This document shows positions 1 through 7,372 of a DNA stretch of 64,000 nucleotides, piece by piece. Each line of letters opens with the position of its first letter. Position 1 is the stretch's first letter. This DNA is from Bacillus tuaregi (lineage in GTDB: Bacteria; Bacillota; Bacilli; Bacillales; Cytobacillaceae): the NCBI RefSeq assembly GCF_900104575.1, contig NZ_LT629731.1, positions 446,189 to 510,188 on the forward strand. The letters are read 5' to 3'. Below the pieces are notes generated by a model, which was not told where the DNA came from, searched no databases, and saw only the letters and a program-made list of their open reading frames with translations. A program made the translations under genes and the position numbers.

Positions 1-763
1 TGAGCCCAAGCGCTGCCTGAATATCGGTCAAGCGATAGTTATAGCCAAGGAATTGCATTTCATAATACCAAGGGCCATGATTTTCTGTTAGTTTATTGAC
101 ATCCCTTGTGATTCCATGTGAGCGGAATTGCAGCAACTTCTCGTAGTAATCCTTATCGTTAGTGGTGATAATCCCCCCTTCACCAGAGGTAATATGCTTA
201 ACCGGATGAAAGCTAAACATGGTCATGTCACTAATCGAGCCAATCTTGTTTCCTTTATAAGTGGCCCCAAGTGCGTGGGCGGCATCTTCAATCACGACTA
301 ACTGATGCTTTTTGGCGATCGCGGCGATTTCATCGAGCGGTGCGGGCTGTCCGGTAAAATGGACCGGGATAATCGCTTTTGTCTTACTCGTAAGCTTTTT
401 TTCGATTTCGGCAGGGTCTAGATTGTATGTCTCCTCATCGATATCGGCAAAAACAGGGGTCCCGCCCTGATACAAAATGCAATTCGCACTTGCGGCAAAC
501 GTCATCGGACTGGTAATGACTTCATCACCGTCGGAAATTCCAGCCGCAAAGCAGGCACCGTGCAGGGCTGCGGTGCCATTGGCAAAGCTAACGGCATATG
601 TGGCTCCAACATAGCTGGCGACAGCTTTTTCAAAACGAGTAATATAGGGTCCTGTTGTAAGATATTCGCCCTTTAAGACTTCTACGACAGCTTGAATATC
701 CTCTTCATCAATCCACTGTCGACCGTAGGGAAGAAAGGAATCTCTTGTTGGCTTCTGTTCCAT
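1..763 (-). CDS. pseC: PseC-type sugar-nucleotide aminotransferase, 3' end outside window
   Basis: Reading leftwards from the ATG at 761-763, 254 codons stay open to the window edge, so the C-terminal third is missing. The protein belongs to the DegT/DnrJ/EryC1/StrS PLP-dependent aminotransferases. It shows FANGTAAL near residue 65, the IEDAAHALGA cofactor-binding stretch, and the PLP lysine in SFHPVKHITSGEGG. The wording closely resembles UDP-4-amino-4,6-dideoxy-N-acetyl-altrosamine transaminase (PseC), the second step of pseudaminic acid synthesis in the cytoplasm. The start lies 16 bp behind the stop of pseB, consistent with one operon. The assignment to PseC rather than another sugar aminotransferase rests on that neighbour. 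Pseudaminic acid usually decorates flagellin or surface glycans; the acceptor here is unknown. Confidence 0.85.
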   Translation of the reverse strand, partial: MEQKPTRDSFLPYGRQWIDEEDIQAVVEVLKGEYLTTGPYITRFEKAVASYVGATYAVSFANGTAALHGACFAAGISDGDEVITSPMTFAASANCILYQGGTPVFADIDEETYNLDPAEIEKKLTSKTKAIIPVHFTGQPAPLDEIAAIAKKHQLVVIEDAAHALGATYKGNKIGSISDMTMFSFHPVKHITSGEGGIITTNDKDYYEKLLQFRSHGITRDVNKLTENHGPWYYEMQFLGYNYRLTDIQAALGL

Positions 764-779
764 TTTATGCCTCCTTCCG

Positions 780-1784
<1,005 letters not shown>

Positions 1785-1788
1785 TTAT

Positions 1789-2751
1789 TTATTGTAAAAA
1801 GTCGATCATCCTCTGCATGCGGTGATGGAAGGTATGGCTGCTTAGGACTCTCTCCATAGCCCTCCGGGAATAATTAGCCCTTTTCTCGTCGTCATGGATA
1901 AACGTGTGTATGAGCTTTAGACATTCTTCCACTGTTGTATAGCTCACCAATTCACATTTGCTGTCAAAGTGTAAGACGGTATCCGGCTTTGCCGTGATCA
2001 GCTGAAATCCACCACAGGCAGCAATGTCAAAGGTCCGATTATTAAGGCTTTTGTTTTCAATCCCAAGCGAGTTTTTGTTTTTGTGAAAAAGGTGTGACCG
2101 ATGAGGATTTAGAATCATCCTTGATTGATGATATAACTGGTTAACGATGCCAGGGTGGATCCATTTATTGATGACCATGACTCTCTGGTGCGCAATACCT
2201 TGCATGGCACGTCTCCATAAGGGACCTGCAACCAATAACTGATAGGGGGTTTGTTCAGCTATCAAATGGGCAAGCTGAACTCTTTCCGGGTATGGATAAC
2301 CAATTAGACATAAATCATACAAGACTGGATGGTTTGATTGAGAAGGGAAGTACTGTGCCGAATCGGTTCCTAAAGGAAGATGATAAATTTTTTTGCCCTG
2401 AAGGACTTTTGTATAGTATTCATAGGCGCCTAAATCAATGGTGAAGATATTGTGGAACATTTCAGCTAAACGAATCGATTCGTCTAGATAAAAGGGATCC
2501 TCAGTAAACCAAATCCCGAGACGATATCCTTTCTGCTTGAAGAATGGAAGGAAGTCCTGCTGGAGCTTGTAGCCAACAAAGACAAGGATAAAATCCGGCT
2601 GGAAGTTTTCGATTTGTTCAACGCTTTGTGTCGTATATTCTGGAGCTATCGTGATAAAAGGGTGGTCAAGGGCTGTAAGTGCAGCTTGAATCGATTTTTC
2701 TAAAAAAGGATAGATGCCTGCATATCCCGATGTGATCAATACTATTTTCAT
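1789..2751 (-). CDS. CgeB-like glycosyltransferase
   Basis: The start is placed at the ATG of MKIVLITSGY at 2751. The longer frame begins inside the upstream gene, has a cysteine-rich N-terminus unlike the family, and lacks a good ribosome binding site. The 320-residue product has the two-domain look of CgeB/DUF3880 proteins: an N-terminal Rossmann-like half (VLITSGYAG, FILVFVG, WFTEDPF) and a C-terminal GT-B half with a donor-site region (GIENKSLNNRTFDIAACGG, then ERANYSRRAMERVLSSHTF). B. subtilis CgeB acts in late spore crust glycan maturation, and related proteins occur in flagellar and S-layer glycosylation clusters. The pseB/pseC neighbours suggest it transfers a modified sugar. Substrate and acceptor cannot be read from the sequence. 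Confidence 0.75.
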   Translation of the reverse strand: MKIVLITSGYAGIYPFLEKSIQAALTALDHPFITIAPEYTTQSVEQIENFQPDFILVFVGYKLQQDFLPFFKQKGYRLGIWFTEDPFYLDESIRLAEMFHNIFTIDLGAYEYYTKVLQGKKIYHLPLGTDSAQYFPSQSNHPVLYDLCLIGYPYPERVQLAHLIAEQTPYQLLVAGPLWRRAMQGIAHQRVMVINKWIHPGIVNQLYHQSRMILNPHRSHLFHKNKNSLGIENKSLNNRTFDIAACGGFQLITAKPDTVLHFDSKCELVSYTTVEECLKLIHTFIHDDEKRANYSRRAMERVLSSHTFHHRMQRMIDFLQ

Positions 2752-2783
2752 ATCATACCTACATCCTAAGGGGAAAGTGGACA

Positions 2784-3032
2784 TTACGTTTCCATTTGAA
2801 CCGTTACAAACAAGACATCCTGACATCTCACCATGGTCCGCAATTGTGTGGCAAAGGGGCTTAGGACTTCTGTTTCCTGTATGACCATCAAACCATCCCT
2901 TGTCATATCCATTAACTCCCCGGATAATACTTGTCCGGATTCAAGTGTAAAGGTTACCTCGTGGCCCATATAGTTAGTAAGATAACGGTACATGGGGTCA
3001 TGATATTTTTTCTTCTTTTTCTTTTTACCCAT
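2784..3032 (-). CDS. Small lysine-tailed LSM-like protein of unknown function
   Basis: An 82-residue protein behind a strong AGGAGG site 11 nt before the ATG. It opens with a basic run (GKKKKKKK). The rest, around residues 22-80, alternates short beta-type stretches (GHEVTFTLESG, LSGELMDMTRDGLMVIQ, VLFVTVQM), the spacing seen in small LSM-like barrels such as the DUF2642 spore proteins of Bacillus. That resemblance is by eye only. It precedes the CgeB-like gene by 32 nt and is probably co-transcribed with it. Possible roles are a spore-surface or a nucleic-acid-binding protein. I do not recognise it with certainty. Confidence 0.6.
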   Translation of the reverse strand: MGKKKKKKKYHDPMYRYLTNYMGHEVTFTLESGQVLSGELMDMTRDGLMVIQETEVLSPFATQLRTMVRCQDVLFVTVQMET

Positions 3033-3104
3033 TTGTCTCCACTCCTCCTAAATATTGTATACAGAGGTAGTATATTCAAAGCCTTTTGAATGGACAGGGC
3101 ATCT

Positions 3105-3196
3105 GTCATGAAAAAAAGACCTAAGTGCATTTGATATACGTAGGACAGGGCTTATGCCACGAAAAAAAGACCTAAGTGCATATGTACACTTAGGTC
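3105..3196. repeat. Two diverged copies of a hairpin arm next to a terminator
   Basis: The block GAAAAAAAGACCTAAGTGCAT occurs at about 3113-3132 and again at 3162-3181, each followed within 40 nt by a GGACAGGG or GGTCGGGG-like end. The second copy retains its inverted partner and forms the terminator described next. The first copy has lost it. This looks like a tandem duplication of a terminator followed by decay. Confidence 0.55.
3162..3196 (-). terminator. Rho-independent terminator of the LCP gene
   Basis: A perfect 10-bp stem, GACCTAAGTG (3169-3178) with CACTTAGGTC (3187-3196), encloses an 8-nt loop. On the minus strand a run of seven T follows it, so it ends transcription coming from the LCP gene 93 bp upstream. 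Confidence 0.85.
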
Positions 3197-3288
3197 GGGG
3201 ATTAAAGCGGTGTTAACGATACTAATTTTGCTTAAGCGCAAGCCAAAAAGCAACGCAGAGCTTCAACTCAAGTCTGTACCGGCACAGC

Positions 3289-4233
3289 TTATTTCATTTC
3301 TAAATGGGTCTTCAATTCAGTCTGCACCTTTTGGATTTCCTCATCAGGCACAATGATATAGAAGATTTTATCAATCTTCTTGTTTTCACCTGTCATTTGA
3401 ATCTGCTCCACACTTCCGGCAGCGGCTTTATAGTTCTTCTGAATATTCATCATCTCATTAAAGGTCAGGTTGGTGCGGACATTTTTACCTAAGGCCGCAA
3501 ATATCTCATCAAAGCGGGTCAGGGAGCTAAAGCTTGCTCCTTTACTGATAATCCCCTGAATCACCTGTCTCTGCCGTTCCTGGCGCCCGTAATCACCGTT
3601 AGGGTCCTCTTTTCGCATCCGGACATAGGCCAACGCCTGTATACCATCCAGTTGATTCAAGCCCTTTTTAAATTGATTCCCTTCAATGGTGAAATTCAAC
3701 TCATTTGTCACTTGAATCCCACCAACAGCGTCCACAATATCCTTAAAGCCCTCCATATTGACCTTCACATAATAATCAATCGGGATATCCAAGAGGTTTT
3801 CCACCGTGGCCATCGACATTTCCTCACGACCAAAGGCATAGGCATGATTAATTTTATCCTCCACACCGCGCCCGACAATCTCCGTTCTTGTATCACGCGG
3901 AATGCTGAGCATCTTAATCGAATTCATCTCCGGATTCACGGTAAGGACAATCATCGTATCGGAACGACCGCTGTCACCTTCACGCTCGTCAACCCCGAGC
4001 AGCAGGACGGAAAAAGGGTCTGGGTCCTCTTCCTTTGTCAGGGTAATCACTTCCGGACGTTTTTCGGATTTTTCCCTTTTGATCGGCTGGTGCATCGTAT
4101 CCACCGCAGAGGTCAAGGATTGATACACATTGTAGGCATAAACTCCGCCACCTGCAATCAGCAGTACCAGCAGTAGCCCGAGTATTTTCAGCCAACGCTT
4201 TCCATTCTTTCGCTTCTTCTTATCAGATCTCAT
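3289..4233 (-). CDS. LCP-family (LytR-CpsA-Psr) wall-polymer ligase
   Basis: A 314-residue membrane-anchored protein with a basic cytoplasmic start (MRSDKKKRKNGKRW), one transmembrane helix at about 15-36, and an extracellular LCP domain from about 70 to 230. The domain shows FSVLLLGVDEREGDSGRSDTMI, LSIPRDTR and KINHAYAFG, which carry the conserved Asp and Arg residues that bind the polyprenyl-pyrophosphate head group. LCP enzymes transfer wall teichoic acid or other secondary polymers from lipid carrier to peptidoglycan. Here it may attach the secondary wall polymer that holds SLH proteins. It is divergent from ugd and ends in its own terminator. Paralogues (TagT/U/V-like) cannot be told apart by eye. 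Confidence 0.9.
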   Translation of the reverse strand: MRSDKKKRKNGKRWLKILGLLLVLLIAGGGVYAYNVYQSLTSAVDTMHQPIKREKSEKRPEVITLTKEEDPDPFSVLLLGVDEREGDSGRSDTMIVLTVNPEMNSIKMLSIPRDTRTEIVGRGVEDKINHAYAFGREEMSMATVENLLDIPIDYYVKVNMEGFKDIVDAVGGIQVTNELNFTIEGNQFKKGLNQLDGIQALAYVRMRKEDPNGDYGRQERQRQVIQGIISKGASFSSLTRFDEIFAALGKNVRTNLTFNEMMNIQKNYKAAAGSVEQIQMTGENKKIDKIFYIIVPDEEIQKVQTELKTHLEMK

Positions 4234-4399
4234 TGCAATTCCCTTCTTTTATCCATTTATACCAATCATTTCATTATAATGGAATTAGTTGTTGAAAAAT
4301 AGACCTTTCTCTCTATTGGATTAGTATGTCCGTAAGACACCGACTGTAGGACGAGACTGAGCCCATGGAAGAAACTAGAATCCACAATCCACAACAAAA

Positions 4400-4542
4400 T
4401 GTGGATAAGGTGTTAAAAAGTGTGGATATGTTACTAATTCCTGTGGGTAAAACCAATGTTTGCTAAAGCGAAATCACCACCTTATTCCGCTAGTGATAAA
4501 ACTTTACGCAAAATGAACCATTGTTGATAAAGTTATCAACAA
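4400..4542. promoter_or_regulatory. Cluster of DnaA-box-like sites between the LCP gene and ugd
   Basis: Three nonamers lie exactly 21 bp apart: TGTGGATAA (4400-4408, a perfect DnaA box on the minus strand), TGTGGATAT (4421-4429) and TGTGGGTAA (4442-4450). A 22-bp interrupted palindrome at 4521-4542 (TTGTTGATAA, AG, TTATCAACAA) contains two further DnaA-like nonamers facing each other. The 21-bp phase puts the three boxes on one face of the helix. No dnaA, dnaN or other origin gene is near, so a DnaA-titrating or regulatory cluster is more likely than an origin. Confidence 0.55.
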
Positions 4543-4626
4543 TTATCCTTAAATCACCATTCTGTTCAATTCGTCACAAAACTCTCAAATGTGACCTGGT
4601 ACTAATTTCATTTTTCGACATTTTCA

Positions 4627-4656
4627 TTGGGCTTACTATCACATTTAAGCTATAAT
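4627..4656 (+). promoter_or_regulatory. Probable sigma-A promoter of ugd
   Basis: A consensus TATAAT at 4651-4656 follows TTGGGC at 4627-4632 with an 18-bp spacer, 46 bp upstream of the ugd start. The -35 box is weak. Confidence 0.55.
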
Positions 4657-4702
4657 GGGATTATTGTGTTTTGAAACTATCGGACTTAAAGAAGGGATTT
4701 AC

Positions 4703-6007
4703 ATGAAGATAACGATTACTGGAACGGGCTATGTGGGGTTGGTTACCGGGGTCTGCCTTTCGGATGTCGACCACCAAATCACTTGTTATGATATCGATCA
4801 GGAAAAAATAAACCTACTGAACAGTGGGAAATCTCCCATTTATGAGCCAGGCTTAGATGAACTTATTCAGAAGAATATTAGCGCAGGTAGACTGTCCTTT
4901 ACAGCTGATGTTAAAGAGGCCTACAGCGATGCGGACTGTATTTTTATCGCAGTTGGTACGCCGCCGAACGAGGACGGCTCAGCGAATTTAACCTATATTG
5001 AAAAAGCAGCGATTGAAATTGCTGAGCATATAACAAAGGACTGCATTGTCGTAACGAAAAGCACGGTGCCGGTCGGGACAAATGAATACATCGGGCGCAT
5101 TATTGCGGAGCGGGTGCCGGCAGGTTTAACAGTCAAAATCGTCTCCAATCCGGAGTTTTTAAGAGAGGGCTCTGCCATCCATGATACCTTCCACGGTGAT
5201 AGGATTGTCATTGGTTCGAACGACCAGGAGGCAGGGAAGGTAATAGCGGACATTTACGCACCTTTCAAGCTGCCGATAGTTCATACGGATATTCGCAGTG
5301 CAGAAATGATTAAATACGCTTCAAATTCCTTTCTCGCGTTAAAAATAAGCTTTATTAACGAAATCGCCAATCTTTGTGAAAAGGTCGGCGGTAATATCGA
5401 GCATGTCGCAGCAGGCGTTGGACTGGATAAAAGAATCGGCAGCAAGTTTCTCCAGGCGGGCATCGGCTTTGGCGGCTCCTGCTTTCCAAAGGATATTAAC
5501 GCCTTAAATCACTTAGCAAACGAATACGACTATGACTTCAAGATTTTGAAATCGGTCATTGATGTGAACCGACTGCAAAAAGAGCGCCTATTTTATAAAG
5601 CGAAGGAAGCCGTTGGTTCGTTAGCTGGCAAGAAAATAACGATATTGGGATTAACCTTTAAACCCAATACAGACGATATTCGTGATGCGGCATCCTTGAA
5701 ATTGATTCAGGATCTATTGATGGAAGACGCAGTTATTACGGTTTATGATCCAGTAGGGATGCCAAATGTAGAAAAGCTATTCGGCAACAAGCTTCAATAC
5801 GCAGAAAGTGCGGAAAAAGCACTAGAGGATGCGGAAGCTACCTTTATTTTGACAGAGTGGGATGAAATCAAAAACCTATCGCTCGAGCAGGTAAAAAGGT
5901 ATATGACAAAACCAATTTTGTTCGACGGAAGAAACTGCTTTACCCTCGAAGATGCTGAAAAACAAGGGATTCAATATTATTCTATAGGTCGAAAGGCAAT
6001 AGTGTAA
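4703..6007 (+). CDS. ugd: UDP-glucose 6-dehydrogenase
   Basis: The chosen start is the ATG at 4703 (MKITITGTGYVGLVTG), 7 nt behind GAAGGG. The longer frame begins inside the -10 box. The 434-residue enzyme oxidises UDP-glucose twice to UDP-glucuronate in the cytoplasm, using NAD. Seen are the GxGxxG NAD loop (GTGYVG), FVAVGTPP-like FIAVGTPPNEDGS, STVPVGT, NPEFLREGSA, and the catalytic cysteine in GFGGSCFPKDI near residue 257, followed by the C-terminal UDP-binding domain (LTFKPNTDDIRDAAS). UDP-glucuronate feeds teichuronic acid or acidic exopolysaccharide, which fits the wall-polymer and exopolysaccharide genes in this window. Confidence 0.95.
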   Translation: MKITITGTGYVGLVTGVCLSDVDHQITCYDIDQEKINLLNSGKSPIYEPGLDELIQKNISAGRLSFTADVKEAYSDADCIFIAVGTPPNEDGSANLTYIEKAAIEIAEHITKDCIVVTKSTVPVGTNEYIGRIIAERVPAGLTVKIVSNPEFLREGSAIHDTFHGDRIVIGSNDQEAGKVIADIYAPFKLPIVHTDIRSAEMIKYASNSFLALKISFINEIANLCEKVGGNIEHVAAGVGLDKRIGSKFLQAGIGFGGSCFPKDINALNHLANEYDYDFKILKSVIDVNRLQKERLFYKAKEAVGSLAGKKITILGLTFKPNTDDIRDAASLKLIQDLLMEDAVITVYDPVGMPNVEKLFGNKLQYAESAEKALEDAEATFILTEWDEIKNLSLEQVKRYMTKPILFDGRNCFTLEDAEKQGIQYYSIGRKAIV

Positions 6008-6121
6008 TATTTTCCTCAAAAACGGTTAAATAGGAAAAATGTAATTGAGATAATTAGGTAACGGTGGTAATATATAATTGTAAGTGAGATAGACTCCTTT
6101 ATATTTTATACAATAACCAAG

Positions 6122-6202
6122 GTTGGTAGCCGGGAGAAAAAACACCTATCAGTAATGATAAGTGTTTTTTCTCCCCCTTTTTTGGCGATTCATGCTACCA
6201 AC
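6122..6202. terminator. Nested hairpin terminator after ugd
   Basis: An inner stem of 14 bp (GGGAGAAAAAACAC at 6132-6145 with GTGTTTTTTCTCCC at 6162-6175) is followed by CCCTTTTTT. An outer stem pairs GTTGGTAGC (6122-6130) with GCTACCAAC (6194-6202). It ends ugd and, read from the other strand, could also stop transcripts arriving from slaP. Confidence 0.8.
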
Positions 6203-6216
6203 GATTGAGATAACGC

Positions 6217-6267
6217 TAAAGCACGAAAAGAGGATAAGCCAATGGCTTATCCTCTTTTCGTGCTTTA
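6217..6267. repeat. Perfect 25-bp inverted repeat
   Basis: Arms 6217-6241 and 6243-6267 are exact reverse complements around a single base, beginning TAAAGCACGAAAAGAGG. There is no T-run directly behind either arm. It sits between the ugd terminator and the 39-bp repeat array, in a convergent intergenic region. Confidence 0.75.
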
Positions 6268-6270
6268 ACG

Positions 6271-6465
6271 CATTACCCAGATGGGGGACAGTCCCCCAAT
6301 GCTTTAGCGCATTACCCAGATGGGGGACAGTCCCCCAATGCTTCACCGCATTACCCAGATGGGGGACAGTCCCCCGATGCTTCACCGCATTACCCAGATG
6401 GGGGACAGTCCCCCAATGCTTCACCGCATTACCCCACCGGGGGCCTGACCCCCAGCACTTCACCG
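6271..6465. repeat. Five tandem 39-bp repeats, each with a palindrome
   Basis: Units begin CATTACCCAGATGGGGGACA at 6271, 6310, 6349, 6388 and 6427, a strict 39-bp period. Each carries the near-palindrome GGGGGAC-A-GTCCCCC. The fifth has diverged to GGGGGCCTGACCCCC. The apparent frames of about 100 codons on both strands here arise only because 39 is a multiple of 3; they lack ribosome binding sites and are not genes. Confidence 0.85.
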
Positions 6466-6467
6466 CG

Positions 6468-7370
6468 TTACCCTTGTGGTACGTAGGCTTTCCATTTGCT
6501 TAAGTCGACATTTTCCTTCAGCACTAGCTCTTTAGGGAAGATGAAGGTCCATGGTTTGCTGGTGTTGGCTTTGACTTCGAGCTCTGCCATTTTGAAGGCT
6601 CCCTTGGCGATAACCTCACCAGTGGCATCCTCAATATTAAGCGGTAGCTGCTCGAGCTTTACATTTTTCTCGCTTCCGTTACGAATTAACAGTGTGACAT
6701 GAAGTGCGCCTTCATCATCCAAACGTGATTGAATGCCCATGAAGTTCACTTCACCCGGCTTAGGAGGCGTTACCGATTTAACAAGCTGCTCAAGCTTTTC
6801 CTTATCCTTATCCGCTAAGCTCTTTTCCCAGCTTTCCTCTAAATCAAGCGCATGTGGACCCTTGGCCTTTTTCAGCTCAAATGCCAGCTTCCAATCTGTT
6901 TGCGGGATTTCCTCAACCGATACATTCTGCTTGTCAAACACAAACACCCAAGGCGTACTGCTCTCAGGTGGCAGTTCTCCCAAAACCGTTAAATCAAATA
7001 CCTGGCGGGCCAGCTTTTCTCCATCAGGTCCAAGTAACAGCAACGGAATCGGCTCCTGCACCTGTACACCTTTGGCAATACTATTCCGGATAAACGCCTT
7101 CACTAACACCCTGCCGTCTTCTTCCGTATGTACCTCAATCCCTGACAATGAAATCTGATTTTCCTTCAGTAATGGAAGCTCATTATTTAAAAACTGGTAA
7201 TAATATCGCTCCTCCTGACCGATTTCCACATTAGGAGGGAAGTGGAGCTTTGTCTTAACTTCCTTCCCGGTTTCTTCGGCTTGTTCCCCCAAAAGCTCCA
7301 TTGAGTCTACTGTATGGTCCTCGCCATCCTTGGCTATTTTCTTTTTATCACGCTTGAAAAATCCTAGCAT
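6468..7370 (-). CDS. slaP: S-layer assembly protein SlaP
   Basis: The start is the ATG at 7370 (MLGFFKRDKKK), 8 nt behind GGGAGG. The longer frame runs into the secA2 coding region. The 300-residue, signal-less, probably cytoplasmic protein contains two related halves. Residues about 75-175 (GIEVHTEEDGRVLVKAFIRN, then STPWVFVFDKQNV) match about 205-295 (GIQSRLDDEGALHVTLLIRN, then SKPWTFIFPKELV). That duplication and the position directly after secA2, two bases from its stop, match the accessory Sec S-layer assembly protein described in Bacillus anthracis, where SecA2 and SlaP together support secretion of Sap and EA1. Function is inferred from that system. Confidence 0.85.
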   Translation of the reverse strand: MLGFFKRDKKKIAKDGEDHTVDSMELLGEQAEETGKEVKTKLHFPPNVEIGQEERYYYQFLNNELPLLKENQISLSGIEVHTEEDGRVLVKAFIRNSIAKGVQVQEPIPLLLLGPDGEKLARQVFDLTVLGELPPESSTPWVFVFDKQNVSVEEIPQTDWKLAFELKKAKGPHALDLEESWEKSLADKDKEKLEQLVKSVTPPKPGEVNFMGIQSRLDDEGALHVTLLIRNGSEKNVKLEQLPLNIEDATGEVIAKGAFKMAELEVKANTSKPWTFIFPKELVLKENVDLSKWKAYVPQG

Positions 7371-7372
7371 TT

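Noticed and set aside
4400-4542. Chromosomal replication origin
   Set aside because: DnaA-like boxes are present but no dnaA, dnaN, recF or rpmH gene and no clear AT-rich unwinding element set; envelope genes surround it.
6149-6503. Overlapping frames of 104 and 113 codons with repeated WGTVPH/WGTVPQ peptides on both strands
   Set aside because: They are artefacts of the 39-bp palindromic repeat, open on both strands for the same reason, and contain terminator hairpins.
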